Source: an uncultured Paracoccaceae bacterium
GTDB lineage: Bacteria > Pseudomonadota > Alphaproteobacteria > Rhodobacterales > Rhodobacteraceae
DNA length: 33,696 nucleotides
Reading direction: 5' to 3'
NCBI GenBank assembly: GCA_937995865.1
Contig: CALKJA010000047.1
Location: 1 to 33,696 of the forward strand
Part shown: in pieces, positions 12,661-20,504 of the stretch
Layout: each line of letters opens with the position of its first letter
Position numbering within the stretch: the stretch's first letter is position 1
The notes under the pieces: generated by a model
The model's database searches: none
What the model was told of the DNA's origin: nothing
The model's input: the letters and a program-made list of their open reading frames with translations, nothing else
Program-made: the position numbers and the translations under genes

Positions 12661-13004
12661 GCATCCTGACCACCACCTACGCGCCGGGCACACTCACGGA
12701 ACAGCAGATTGGCGAGATATGGAAGGCCAAGGCCAAGGTGGCTGGCAATCGTCGGGGCGCGCCAAGCTTAGCGCCATCAAATAGCGGCACCAAGAAGGCA
12801 GACCGCGCAATGGTGAATGGAGGATTTGCGCGAATAATGAACGCCCTCAAGGACGGACCCAAGACGCCAAGCGAGATAGCGGGTCTAGCGGGTTTAGCGC
12901 CAGTAACAACGCAGCAGTATTTGTATGACATGCGGCTTAAGGGGCTGACGGAAATAGAAGGCGGCGTTGGCAGGTCGAAGATATGGCGGTTGGTAGCCAA
13001 ATGA
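12657..13004 (+). CDS. Winged-helix DNA-binding protein
   Basis: 115 residues from a GTG (GTGA overlap). The N-terminal part carries a short motif found in small phage regulators (LTEQQIGEIWKAKAKVAGNRRGAPSLAP). The C-terminal part, GGFARIMNALKDGPKTPSEIAGLAGLAPVTTQQYLYDMRLKGLTEIEGGVGRSKIWRL, is a clear winged helix with recognition helix VTTQQYLYDMRLKGL and a wing. It is probably a regulator in the early operon; the target is unknown. Confidence 0.7.
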   Translation: MSILTTTYAPGTLTEQQIGEIWKAKAKVAGNRRGAPSLAPSNSGTKKADRAMVNGGFARIMNALKDGPKTPSEIAGLAGLAPVTTQQYLYDMRLKGLTEIEGGVGRSKIWRLVAK

Positions 13005-13177
13005 ACCTCACACCCATGGATTCAGTCAGGGCCGCAATCATCAACGCAATGCTTGAAGATATGACCGTGATTGATCTTTGGATGTGCGCCGAACACGCCG
13101 AGACATCGGAAGACTTCGACACGGCAGTAAATGAATTGGCGCAGGCAGTGCCATCAGAAACAACAGGGCAGGGGTGA
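13001..13177 (+). CDS. Small hypothetical acidic protein
   Basis: 58 residues from the ATG overlapping the previous stop (MNLTPMDSVRAAIINAMLEDMTVIDLWMCAEHAETSEDFDTAVNELAQAVPS). Acidic and helical, with no recognised domain. It is coupled to the upstream winged-helix gene and separated by one base from the next start. Confidence 0.58.
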   Translation: MNLTPMDSVRAAIINAMLEDMTVIDLWMCAEHAETSEDFDTAVNELAQAVPSETTGQG

Positions 13178-13178
13178 T

Positions 13179-13358
13179 ATGGCAGGCTTTGACTTTACGC
13201 AGCTGGGTGAATTCGAGATTGAATATGGGGAAACCGCGAACCCCGAAATATTCGTGACTGAGCACGAGACGCACTCATTGCTGTTGGGGCCGGACGGGGA
13301 GCCGCTGCAGTACGAAACACACCCAATCGGGTTTATTCTGAAGCACAGGCAGGGGTAA
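13179..13358 (+). CDS. Small hypothetical acidic protein
   Basis: 59 residues from the ATG after GGGGTGAT (MAGFDFTQLGEFEIEYGETANPEIFVTEHETHSLLLGPDGEPLQYETHPIGF). The strongly acidic, beta-rich sequence is not one I recognise; a DNA-mimic or anti-host role is possible but purely speculative. The ORF-track start is longer but overlaps the previous gene. Confidence 0.55.
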   Translation: MAGFDFTQLGEFEIEYGETANPEIFVTEHETHSLLLGPDGEPLQYETHPIGFILKHRQG

Positions 13359-13388
13359 GAGCAGATGACCAAGACCAGCAGAAGCAGC
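13355..13388 (+). repeat. Direct repeat copy 1 over start region
   Basis: GTAAGAGCAGATGACCAAGACCAGCAGAA resembles GTAAGAGAAGATGGCCAAGACCAGTAGAA at 13646-13680. The repeat spans the ribosome site and first codons of two adjacent genes. Confidence 0.7.
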
Positions 13389-13649
13389 GGACCAATGATT
13401 GATCCCAGCACGCCACCAATGGACATAAATACAGCCCCTAGAGATGGGACAGAGATTCTTTTGTTTGGCCGTACTGAGTGGGAGGATTATGGCGACAAGA
13501 ATGACCCGCCAGTATGGGTTGTGGGGTATTTCGACGATGAAAATTCAAATGGCTGGGTGGCGACTACCGCCAATCCATACCAAGACGATGTACACGCGAC
13601 TCATTGGTATCCACTGCCCGCCGCGCCAACTACAATAAAGGGTGTGTAA
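13365..13649 (+). CDS. DUF551-like protein
   Basis: A 94-residue protein with a basic start (MTKTSRSSG) and a body with the DUF551-type pattern: INTAPRDGTEILLFGR, WVVGYFDDENSNGW and the closing THWYPLPAAP (compare HWMPLPEPP). Such small proteins are common in phage early regions, with unknown function. Its first 11 codons and ribosome site are nearly repeated at the start of the next gene. Confidence 0.62.
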   Translation: MTKTSRSSGPMIDPSTPPMDINTAPRDGTEILLFGRTEWEDYGDKNDPPVWVVGYFDDENSNGWVATTANPYQDDVHATHWYPLPAAPTTIKGV

Positions 13650-13680
13650 GAGAAGATGGCCAAGACCAGTAGAACAGCAC
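13645..13680 (+). repeat. Direct repeat copy 2 over start region
   Basis: Second copy of the start-region repeat, with about three mismatches over 29 bases to copy 1. The two copies bracket the DUF551-like gene. Confidence 0.7.
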
Positions 13681-14186
13681 GGAAGAGCCGTAGGAAGTCC
13701 GTCAGCGTGGCACCTATGCCATTTGGCGGGGACCATGGCCCGGGGACAAGAGCTGCCACTGTCGGTACGCTCCTAGAGCCTGTGGTGGACGATATGGGAC
13801 GCAACCCTAACCACATGGGCAGGCGACGGCGCAAAATCATCATAGATGACATGCTCAAGCGTCAAACAATTACCATGCGCCAGCACCAAGCAGCAGAGGC
13901 TATCCAATTGGCCTACCTTGGGGTGCAGCGACTATCCAGCGGTGGTCCGCTACAGGAGCAGGTGCAGTCGTCGCCCAAGCCAGACGCCGCCGTTGCCATT
14001 CAGGTCGGCGCAAACTCACGTTTCGTTAGGGTCATGAAGGCAGTCAAGTCATCTGACCGTGAATTGATCGAGGCCGTGTGCTTTCACAACAAGCCGCTGC
14101 GGTCAGCTATTCGAGGCGGGTATGTGCGAGGGTATACGCGTTTTCGTGAAGCGCTAGATTTAGTGGCTGACCACATGAACTATTGA
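13656..14186 (+). CDS. Putative late-transcription regulator / antiterminator
   Basis: A 176-residue protein, basic at the N-terminus (MAKTSRTARKSRRKS). The central helix (KRQTITMRQHQAAEAIQLAYLGVQRLSSGGPLQEQV) and the C-terminal HTH-like region (SDRELIEAVCFHNKPLRSAIRGGYVRGYTRFREALDLVADHM) recall the DUF6456-type regulators of alphaproteobacteria. It is the last gene of the early operon. A promoter-like sequence and a hairpin terminator follow at once, the place where lambda-type phages encode Q. The role as late activator or antiterminator is inferred from position. Confidence 0.5.
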   Translation: MAKTSRTARKSRRKSVSVAPMPFGGDHGPGTRAATVGTLLEPVVDDMGRNPNHMGRRRRKIIIDDMLKRQTITMRQHQAAEAIQLAYLGVQRLSSGGPLQEQVQSSPKPDAAVAIQVGANSRFVRVMKAVKSSDRELIEAVCFHNKPLRSAIRGGYVRGYTRFREALDLVADHMNY

Positions 14187-14216
14187 CGGGAAATAAAAAG
14201 CGGTATATTTGTACAA
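14183..14216 (+). promoter_or_regulatory. Possible late promoter
   Basis: TTGACG (14183-14188) overlaps the end of the regulator gene. It is followed by an A-rich spacer and by TATATT (15-bp spacing) or, farther on, TACAAT. Either -10 is imperfectly spaced, so the site may need the phage regulator. Confidence 0.4.
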
Positions 14217-14225
14217 TACGGGCGA

Positions 14226-14261
14226 GGCGCGGTGACGAAAAATCACGCGCCTTGTTTGTTT
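14226..14261 (+). terminator. Early-operon terminator (tR'-like)
   Basis: GGCGCGGTGA-CGAAAAA-TCACGCGCC forms a 9-10 bp stem with one bulged base, followed by TTGTTTGTTT. It stands between the early operon and the structural genes and just after the possible late promoter. Confidence 0.68.
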
Positions 14262-14271
14262 CACAGTTCAT

Positions 14272-14556
14272 TCAATCAGCAATGACGCAGCTAACGTTAG
14301 AGATATGATTGCCTGCGTTGTCTAGCCTGACTTGAGTAGCAAGGTTATTTGCGATTGTGTTCTGCACTGAAACCAGAACGCCCGATTCAGTATAGCCAGC
14401 GCATGTTATCCATGTGCCTGCATTTGTGTCGGATATGTTGACCAGAAGATAGTTGCCTGATCGGCTAGGTATAAGGCTGTCGATAGTAAGCGTATCCCAT
14501 TCATGCGCTGTTGCAGATTGGGATATGATGGGCAGGCATAGCGCTAATCGCTTCAT
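14272..14556 (-). CDS. Small exported protein, antisense moron
   Basis: A 94-residue protein from the ATG of MKRLALCLPIISQSATAHEWD, with AGG 7 bases upstream. The signal peptide is short (cleavage about ATA-HE). The mature part is beta-rich (YLLVNISDTNAGTWITCAGYTESGVLVSVQNTIANNLATQVRLDNAGNHISNVSCVIAD) with two cysteines that may pair. It is the only minus-strand gene right of the immunity region and lies between the terminator and the HNH gene, so it is a likely moron. No family recognised, and its promoter is not evident. Confidence 0.6.
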   Translation of the reverse strand: MKRLALCLPIISQSATAHEWDTLTIDSLIPSRSGNYLLVNISDTNAGTWITCAGYTESGVLVSVQNTIANNLATQVRLDNAGNHISNVSCVIAD

Positions 14557-14577
14557 GTTCAAACCTCGGTGGTGTTG

Positions 14578-14877
14578 ATGGGCGGATGGGATCACAGCCT
14601 AAGCAGGCACGAAAGAGGCTACGGCTATCAGTGGGTCAAGACAAGGGCCAGGGTTCTGCAGCGTGATGGGTATCTATGCCAGCCCTGCCTAAAGACAGGT
14701 AGGCCAACGCCAGCCACAGAGGTGGACCACATCACACCAAAGGCACAAGACGGAACAGACGATTACGACAACCTGCAATCTATATGCACTGACTGCCATA
14801 AGGTGAAGACCAAGGCAGAGACATCAGGGCGCAAGGATAGACTGCAATATGACGCACAAGGATATCCGATATGGTAA
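14578..14877 (+). CDS. HNH endonuclease of the packaging module
   Basis: 99 residues from the ATG of MGGWDHSLSRHERGYGYQWVKTRARVLQRDGYLCQPC. Two zinc CxxC pairs (CQPC and CTDC) bracket the HNH core ATEVDHITPKAQDGTDDYDNLQSICTDCHKVKT. HNH proteins next to the terminase of HK97-like phages stimulate cutting of cos or pac DNA by the large terminase. The ORF track starts three codons earlier at GTG; no ribosome site decides between them. Confidence 0.9.
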   Translation: MGGWDHSLSRHERGYGYQWVKTRARVLQRDGYLCQPCLKTGRPTPATEVDHITPKAQDGTDDYDNLQSICTDCHKVKTKAETSGRKDRLQYDAQGYPIW

Positions 14878-15038
14878 CGAACACGACTGAACGCAATCAC
14901 GCTTACGATGTTAGCCCCAAGGACGCTGCTATTGCAGTAGAGCAATTCCTTAATGACTGCGGGTATGTGATGGATGGGTTGAAGATGATCGAAGCCGCTG
15001 GCGGTAAGTTGGGCCGGTATAGCTTTGATGATCTATGA
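14871..15038 (+). CDS. 55-residue hypothetical protein
   Basis: Too short for the ORF track. The ATG overlaps the HNH stop (ATGGTAA), and 55 codons run to TGA: MVTNTTERNHAYDVSPKDAAIAVEQFLNDCGYVMDGLKMIEAAGGKLGRYSFDDL. The well-formed helical sequence and the overlap support a real gene of the packaging module. Function unknown. Confidence 0.6.
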   Translation: MVTNTTERNHAYDVSPKDAAIAVEQFLNDCGYVMDGLKMIEAAGGKLGRYSFDDL

Positions 15039-15136
15039 TGTGGGGGGGGTATGCAAATCTTTGCACCCTCTGAACTCGGGACCGGCGGGGGTAACCACTT
15101 TTTCACATCCACAGTTGAAACATTAGGAAAGATTTG
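15039..15136 (+). other. Spacer before terminase, possible cos/packaging site
   Basis: About 95 noncoding bases between the HNH and small terminase genes. It holds a G8 run, the perfect hairpin arms TGCAAA-TC-TTTGCA (15053-15066) within GGGTA...CCC, and GGGACCGGCGGGGG. G-rich sequences directly ahead of P27-type terminase genes are where cos sites are usually found. Assignment is by position. Confidence 0.35.
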
Positions 15137-15535
15137 ATGGCTAACGCGCAACTTCCTATGGCAAAGGCCAAGATACTTGGGGCAGATAAAAAGAACCCGC
15201 AGCGATATCGTGGCCAAGGGGTGACGCCCAAGAGTGGCCGTAGCGTCGGGCCTGCTCCTGAATGGATGAGCGACAGCGCAAAGGAAGCTTGGGCAGATTT
15301 GGTTGATGAGGTTGGCGCTTGGGTAACTTACGAGCATCGCTTTGCCGTTGAAAACGCAGCCCTGATACGCGGGCAGATCAGGGATATGGTTTCGACTGGC
15401 GATCCTATTGCTGCCTCATTGTTTTCTGCGGCTAGCACGGCTGTCAGCAAGCTGGCGGCATCACCCGTTGATGAAAGTAAAGTTCCAGCGCCCGAAGACG
15501 GCGACGTAGACCCGACTGATGAGTTCCTCAATTGA
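15137..15535 (+). CDS. terS: Terminase small subunit (P27 family)
   Basis: A 132-residue P27-like small terminase. After a short basic leader it reads SVGPAPEWMSDSAKEAWADLVDEVGAWVTYEHRFAVENAALIRGQIRDMV, the typical P27 helical core. It recognises the packaging site and hands DNA to the large subunit. The ATG follows AGGAAAG. The acidic C-terminus (APEDGDVDPTDEFLN) overlaps the TerL start by 17 bases. Confidence 0.85.
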   Translation: MANAQLPMAKAKILGADKKNPQRYRGQGVTPKSGRSVGPAPEWMSDSAKEAWADLVDEVGAWVTYEHRFAVENAALIRGQIRDMVSTGDPIAASLFSAASTAVSKLAASPVDESKVPAPEDGDVDPTDEFLN

Positions 15536-17294
15536 CGATCCCGTCACCGCTTATGCGAAGGCGGTAGAGGCGGGCGATATAATTGCGGGACCGCATGTAA
15601 GGGCGGCGGCAAGGCGACACTTGGATGATCTTGACTGGGCTGGTGACCGGGGTTTTGTTTTTGATGCTGACGCGGCGGATCGGTTTTATCGGTTTTGCAG
15701 CACGGTCTTGAGGTTGTCGGAAGGCCAGTTTGACGGGGTGCCGTTTGAGCTTGAGCCTTCACAGAAGTTTATCTGCGGATCGCTGTTTGGGTGGAAGTCA
15801 AAGGCAACCGGGAAGCGTCGGTTCCGCAGGGCGTATATTGAGCAGGGCAAGGGCAACGGCAAGTCACCCATGGTTGGTGCGATTGGCCTTTACGGCATGG
15901 TTTCGGACGGTGAATCCGGCGCGCAAATATACGCGGCTGGGGCTACCAAGGATCAGGCGGGAATTCTCTTCAGAGACGCTGTGGGCATGATTAACAAGGC
16001 CCCATCTCTAGACAAGGTTATAAGGCGGTCAGGCGGGCCGGGACGGGAGTACAACTTGGCCCACATGAAGAGCGGTTCGTTCTTTAGGCCAGTTTCTAGG
16101 GAAACAAAGAAGACAGGTTCCGGCCCCCGCCCGCACTTCGCGCTTTGTGATGAGGTCCACGAACACCCAGACGGTGGCGTTATCGAGACGCTAGAGCGTG
16201 GCTTTAAGTTTCGTGAGCAACCTTTGTTGATCATGATCACGAACAGCGGCTCTGACAGGCAGTCGATTTGCTGGCAAGAAAGAAAGCACGCGGTCAATGT
16301 TGCGGCGCAAGACGTAGAAGATGATACGACCTTTAGCTATGTTTGCGCGCTGGACGATGAGGACGAGCCCTTTGAAGACCCGTCTTGCTGGATAAAGGCC
16401 AACCCGCTTTTGGGAGTCACGATCACAGAGGACTACCTGGCTATTCAGGTGAAGCAGGCTAAAGATATTGCGGCCAAGGCGAACGGAATTAGGCGCTTGC
16501 ATTTCTGCGAATGGACCGATGCCGAAAGCGCATGGATCAGCCGCAAGATGTGGGAAAGCGTAGAAGACCACACGTTAGAAATTGAGCAATTTAAGGATAA
16601 GCGCGCATTTGCCGGATTGGACCTATCAGCGAAAACCGACCTTACGGCCAAGGCTTTGGTTTTTGAAGACGGCTTCGCAGATGATGGGCAGCCAAAGTTT
16701 GCCGCCTTTGTCCACGGGTACACGCCATCCGATACCCTTAAAGCAAGGGCAGAAAAGGACGGCGCGCCATATGATTTGTGGGTTGACGCGGGGTTCCTGA
16801 CGGCAACACCGGGCAAAAAGACGCGACTGGACTTTGTTGCGCAGGATTTGATTGACGATTCAGAGGCTTTTGATCTTGAATTCGTTGCATATGACAACTT
16901 TTTGATAGCCGATTTCGAGGCTGTTTGCGGCGACATGGGCGCAAGCTTCCCTATGCTGGACCACCCACAGGGATGGACGAAGCGCAAAAGGCAGTCACCA
17001 GACGGCACGGAAATAACGCTTTGGATGCCGGGTTCGGTAGACGAGCTTGAAACTTTGATTATGGAGGGCCGTTTGCGGGTTCATGTAAACCCTGCATTGC
17101 GGTCTGCGGTTGCCTCGGCGACCTTTGATACATCACCCGCAGACTTGCGGCGCTTTACGAAGCACAAGGCAACAGGACGGATCGATATGGCGGTTGCTTT
17201 GGCTATGGCAGTGGGCGCGGCTACTTCGCGGGATTATGGCGAGGCGCTTACATCCCCTTGGGATGATGACGATTTTGAATTGGCGGTTGGCTAA
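15519..17294 (+). CDS. terL: Terminase large subunit
   Basis: A 591-residue packaging motor and nuclease of the HK97/P27 type. The ATPase has Walker A EQGKGNGKSPM (about residues 108-118) and Walker B HFALCDEVHEH, with the coupling segment LLIMITNSGSD. The RNase H-like nuclease shows AFAGLDLSAKTDLTA, EFVAYDNF and late Asp IDMAVALAMAVGAA. It pumps DNA into the procapsid and cuts it. It overlaps the portal start (TAATG). Confidence 0.96.
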   Translation: MSSSIDDPVTAYAKAVEAGDIIAGPHVRAAARRHLDDLDWAGDRGFVFDADAADRFYRFCSTVLRLSEGQFDGVPFELEPSQKFICGSLFGWKSKATGKRRFRRAYIEQGKGNGKSPMVGAIGLYGMVSDGESGAQIYAAGATKDQAGILFRDAVGMINKAPSLDKVIRRSGGPGREYNLAHMKSGSFFRPVSRETKKTGSGPRPHFALCDEVHEHPDGGVIETLERGFKFREQPLLIMITNSGSDRQSICWQERKHAVNVAAQDVEDDTTFSYVCALDDEDEPFEDPSCWIKANPLLGVTITEDYLAIQVKQAKDIAAKANGIRRLHFCEWTDAESAWISRKMWESVEDHTLEIEQFKDKRAFAGLDLSAKTDLTAKALVFEDGFADDGQPKFAAFVHGYTPSDTLKARAEKDGAPYDLWVDAGFLTATPGKKTRLDFVAQDLIDDSEAFDLEFVAYDNFLIADFEAVCGDMGASFPMLDHPQGWTKRKRQSPDGTEITLWMPGSVDELETLIMEGRLRVHVNPALRSAVASATFDTSPADLRRFTKHKATGRIDMAVALAMAVGAATSRDYGEALTSPWDDDDFELAVG

Positions 17295-18529
17295 TGTTTG
17301 GTTTCGGCAGGAAAAAAACAGAGTCTAGAAGTTCGCTTAACCAGTCTCAGGGGCGTTCTTTCCTTGAAATTGTTGGCCTTAGTTCCGAGGCCGAAGTTTC
17401 TATGGAAGACGCTCTTGGGGTTCCTGCTGTGTGGGCGGCGGTCAACTTCATTGCGGGCACGATGGCAGGCCTGCCATTGAGCGTTTACCAGACGAACGCG
17501 CAGGGCGTTAAAGCTAAGGTAAGGTCTACAGCGGCAAACCCGGTTGTTGATATGCTTCACCGCACTGCAAATGATGATCTTTCATCGTATCAGTGGCGCT
17601 TTGACATGTTCGTTGGTGTTCTGACTGAAGGCCGCGATGTGACATACATCGAAAGGGACAGCGCGAAACGGCCAATAAATCTTATGCCGCTGCCGGGTGC
17701 GAAAGCCAAGATGCTGCCAAATGGCCGCAAGCAATATGAATACAGGGCCAACGGCGTTACAAAGATATATGACCAGGCGGAAGTCTTGGACATGACCTTT
17801 ATGCTGCGGTCTGATCGGGTTTCGCATAGGTCACCATTGCGCCAATGCGCTATCGCAATCGGAAAGGCATACAACGCCAATAAGTACGGCTCAAAGCTTT
17901 TCGCCAGTAATGGCTTGCCTGCGTTTGTTCTGGAAGGGCCGTTTAATTCTGAGAAATCGGCACTACGGGCTTCCGAGAACGTGGCGGACGCAACGAAGGA
18001 AGCGGCGCGGCGCGGCGCGAACGTCTTGGCTATCCCCATTGGCCACCAGCTTAAGGCCTTGAGCCACGATCCTGACAAGATGCAACTGGTTGAGGCGCAG
18101 AACTTTGCCGTTGTTGAGATCGCCCGGATATTTTCTTTACCGCCCACATTTTTGCAGGACTTGTCGCGGGCAACATTCAGCAATTCAGAACAACAGGATT
18201 TGCACCTCGTAAAGCACACGTTGAAGCGGTGGGTTGAGCAGTTCGAAGCCGAATTGAACCTGAAACTGTTTGGCCGCAATGCAAACCGATTTGCTGAGTT
18301 CAATTTGGACGGACTTTTGCGTGGCGACTACAAAACACGGATGGAGGGCAATAGCACGGCCATCCAGACCGGCCAGTTAACCCCGAACGAAGCCCGCAGC
18401 ATGGACAACCGACCACCTCTAAGCGGTGGCGATGCCTTGTTGATTCAGGGTGCTACAGTGCCTTTGGATGGCCATACAGACGCAGAAGAACCCGCACCAG
18501 AAAGCGAGATTGACAATGACACAACGTGA
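17294..18529 (+). CDS. Portal protein (HK97 family)
   Basis: A 411-residue portal that forms the dodecameric DNA gate of the head. Typical motifs are ALGVPAVWAAVNFIAGTMAGLPLSVY near the start, VTYIERD, RSPLRQCAIAIGKAYNANKYGSKLFASNGLPAFVL in the stem and clip region, and IARIFSLPPTFLQDLSRATFSNSEQQDLHLVKHTLKRWVEQFEAELN. Length is normal for the family. It lies between TerL and the protease, the usual HK97 order. Confidence 0.95.
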   Translation: MFGFGRKKTESRSSLNQSQGRSFLEIVGLSSEAEVSMEDALGVPAVWAAVNFIAGTMAGLPLSVYQTNAQGVKAKVRSTAANPVVDMLHRTANDDLSSYQWRFDMFVGVLTEGRDVTYIERDSAKRPINLMPLPGAKAKMLPNGRKQYEYRANGVTKIYDQAEVLDMTFMLRSDRVSHRSPLRQCAIAIGKAYNANKYGSKLFASNGLPAFVLEGPFNSEKSALRASENVADATKEAARRGANVLAIPIGHQLKALSHDPDKMQLVEAQNFAVVEIARIFSLPPTFLQDLSRATFSNSEQQDLHLVKHTLKRWVEQFEAELNLKLFGRNANRFAEFNLDGLLRGDYKTRMEGNSTAIQTGQLTPNEARSMDNRPPLSGGDALLIQGATVPLDGHTDAEEPAPESEIDNDTT

Positions 18530-19073
18530 AATTCGCGCAGGTATTCCAGCGGAGGTCAGGGCCGATGCTGATGGTATTAAAGTCGAAGGCTACGCCGCTG
18601 TGTTTGGTGAACGAACGAATATCGGCGATATGTTCGAGGAAGTGATCGAGCGCGGGGCATTCACTGACGCAATTGGGCGTGATGACGTGGTTTTCCTTGT
18701 GAATCATGAGGGTTTACCATTGGCTCGCACGCGGTCTGGCACGCTTAGGCTTACCGAGGACGAGCGTGGGCTTAAGATTGAAACATCTTTGGACCCGGAA
18801 GATCCTGATGTTAAGTCGATTGCGGGCAAGATGAAGCGTGGCGATCTGGACAAAATGTCATTCGCTTTTTATCCAGATGTGCAGGAATGGGATGAAAGTG
18901 GCGATCTGCCCTTACGGACAATTAAGCGCGCGTCCCTTTATGACGTAAGCGTGGTGACAACCCCAGCATATGACGGCACGGAAATTGCCTTGCGGAGCTT
19001 GGAGGCATCGCGCCCACAGCAGATTTCCGCGACAGAATTTCGAGCGCAGCAGAAGGCGCGCTTGATGCGATAA
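18516..19073 (+). CDS. Prohead protease (HK97 family, S78)
   Basis: 185 residues from the ATG inside the end of the portal gene (MTQREIRAGIPAEVRADADGIKVEGYAAVFGERTNIGDMFEEVIERGAFTDA). The catalytic His lies in FLVNHEG (about 64) and the Ser in KMSFAF (about 115), both in family positions. It cleaves the N-terminal delta domain of the capsid protein during head maturation. The ORF-track start is earlier, but the family begins here. Confidence 0.93.
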   Translation: MTQREIRAGIPAEVRADADGIKVEGYAAVFGERTNIGDMFEEVIERGAFTDAIGRDDVVFLVNHEGLPLARTRSGTLRLTEDERGLKIETSLDPEDPDVKSIAGKMKRGDLDKMSFAFYPDVQEWDESGDLPLRTIKRASLYDVSVVTTPAYDGTEIALRSLEASRPQQISATEFRAQQKARLMR

Positions 19074-19089
19074 CGGCGGTTCCCGCTGT

Positions 19090-19113
19090 TTGCCCATCCC
19101 GGCCCTTGGGCAA
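19090..19113 (+). other. Hairpin in capsid-gene leader
   Basis: TTGCCCA and TGGGCAA form a perfect 7-bp stem over a 10-base loop, upstream of the GAAGGA ribosome site of the capsid gene. A 5' RNA-stabilising element is plausible. Confidence 0.4.
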
Positions 19114-19167
19114 GGCCAGTTTGAACGCTGCGAGGCTGTTCGACATCCCATAGAAGGAACGTCACAA

Positions 19168-20445
19168 ATGACGACCATTACAGAAATGCGGGAACAGGCA
19201 GCAAATGTTGTTGCTGAAGCCCGCTCACTGCTTGATGCGATTAGCGACAAGTCCACACCAGAGCAGCGCACAGAGGCCGAACAAGCCGTTGACAAGGCGC
19301 TTGACGAGGCCGCAACGCTTGAGGCGCGCGCTGAGCGCCTAACCAAGCTTGAGGACGCGGAAAAGCGCGCTGAACAGGTCGCAGAGGCTGCAGAGCGTCG
19401 GGCGCGTGACGAAAAACGCCCACAGTATGATGCTGCAGACTCCGCCAACGGCGGTATGGACTATCGCACAGCGTTCCATGGTTGGCTTCGGTCAAAAACG
19501 GAAGATGGCGAACCACTGACAGCCGAGGCACGTTCTGTTCTTCGCGCTGGCTTTGGTAAGCTTGAGGCCCGTGCGCAGACTACAGCAAACGCTGCTGGCG
19601 GTTATTCGATCCCCGAAGAAATGATGGGTGAGATTACACGCTCCATGCTGGCCTTTGGACCTATGTATGATCCCGGCGTGACGCGCGAAATCGTGACATC
19701 AGGCGGCAACCCTATGCCATGGCCAACTGTTGATGACACGGCCAGTACAGCAAGCGCGCACACTGAAGGCGCAACGCTGACAGACGATGGTGGCAAGGAT
19801 GTGACATTCGGCACAAAGCAGCTTGATGCTTTTGCGTTTGACACTGAATGGCTGCGTATCTCGAAAGAGCTTATGGACGACAGCTTCTTGGCTGTCGAAG
19901 CGCTGATTGGGTCTCTTCTGGGCGAGCGCCTTGGCCGCATTGCGAACCTTCAGTTGACAACCGGTAGCGGTTCATCTACTCCCAACGGCATCGTGACGGC
20001 ATCCGGGCTTGGCGTTACGGCGGCGGGCGCTGCGGCGGTGACTGCAGACGAAGTGATCGACCTGCAGCATTCTGTTGACCCGGCCTACCGTGGCGCGCCT
20101 GGCGTTGCATACATGATGAACGACAGCACACTGAAAGCTGTTCGGAAGCTCAAAGACGGGGATGGAAACTATCTGTGGCAGATGGGCAATATCCAGGGTG
20201 GCATCCCAGCGACTTTGAACGGTAGCCGCCTCATCATCAACCAGCAGGTTCCTGATCTGGGAACTGGCAACAAGTTCATGCTGTTCGGTGACATGCAGAA
20301 GTACTTCGTCCGCAAGGTTGGTCAGCCTCTTATCGGCGCAATCTCTGACAAGGACTTTTGGCCTGGTGTTGGCGTTGCGGGCTACATTCGCTTTGACGGT
20401 GAATTGTCTGACGTCGCCGCAGTCAAGCACCTCATCAACGCTTAA
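19168..20445 (+). CDS. Major capsid protein (HK97 fold)
   Basis: 425 residues from MTTITEMREQ behind AGAAGGA; the earlier ORF-track start is unsupported. Residues 1-100 are a charged coiled coil (delta/scaffold domain), expected to be removed by the protease. The HK97-type core follows: AQTTANAAGGYSIPEEMMGEITRSM, then FAFDTEWLRISKELMDDSFLAVEALIGSLLGERLGRIANLQLTTGSG and DLQHSVDPAYRGAPGVAYMMNDSTLKAVRKLKDGDGNYLWQ. It forms the shell. Confidence 0.96.
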   Translation: MTTITEMREQAANVVAEARSLLDAISDKSTPEQRTEAEQAVDKALDEAATLEARAERLTKLEDAEKRAEQVAEAAERRARDEKRPQYDAADSANGGMDYRTAFHGWLRSKTEDGEPLTAEARSVLRAGFGKLEARAQTTANAAGGYSIPEEMMGEITRSMLAFGPMYDPGVTREIVTSGGNPMPWPTVDDTASTASAHTEGATLTDDGGKDVTFGTKQLDAFAFDTEWLRISKELMDDSFLAVEALIGSLLGERLGRIANLQLTTGSGSSTPNGIVTASGLGVTAAGAAAVTADEVIDLQHSVDPAYRGAPGVAYMMNDSTLKAVRKLKDGDGNYLWQMGNIQGGIPATLNGSRLIINQQVPDLGTGNKFMLFGDMQKYFVRKVGQPLIGAISDKDFWPGVGVAGYIRFDGELSDVAAVKHLINA

Positions 20446-20455
20446 TCGTTTCTCA

Positions 20456-20479
20456 GGGCGGCAGGTTTTCTTGCCGCCT
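20456..20479 (+). terminator. Hairpin after capsid gene
   Basis: GGCGGCA and TGCCGCC make a perfect 7-bp stem with an 8-base loop right after the capsid stop. The following T run is poor, so partial termination or 3'-end protection of the capsid mRNA is more likely than full termination. Confidence 0.5.
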
Positions 20480-20504
20480 CATTGAACCGATAAGGGGAAA
20501 AGAC

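Noticed and set aside
17590-18303. 237-residue minus-strand ORF
   Set aside because: Shadow of the portal gene, which has clear family motifs.
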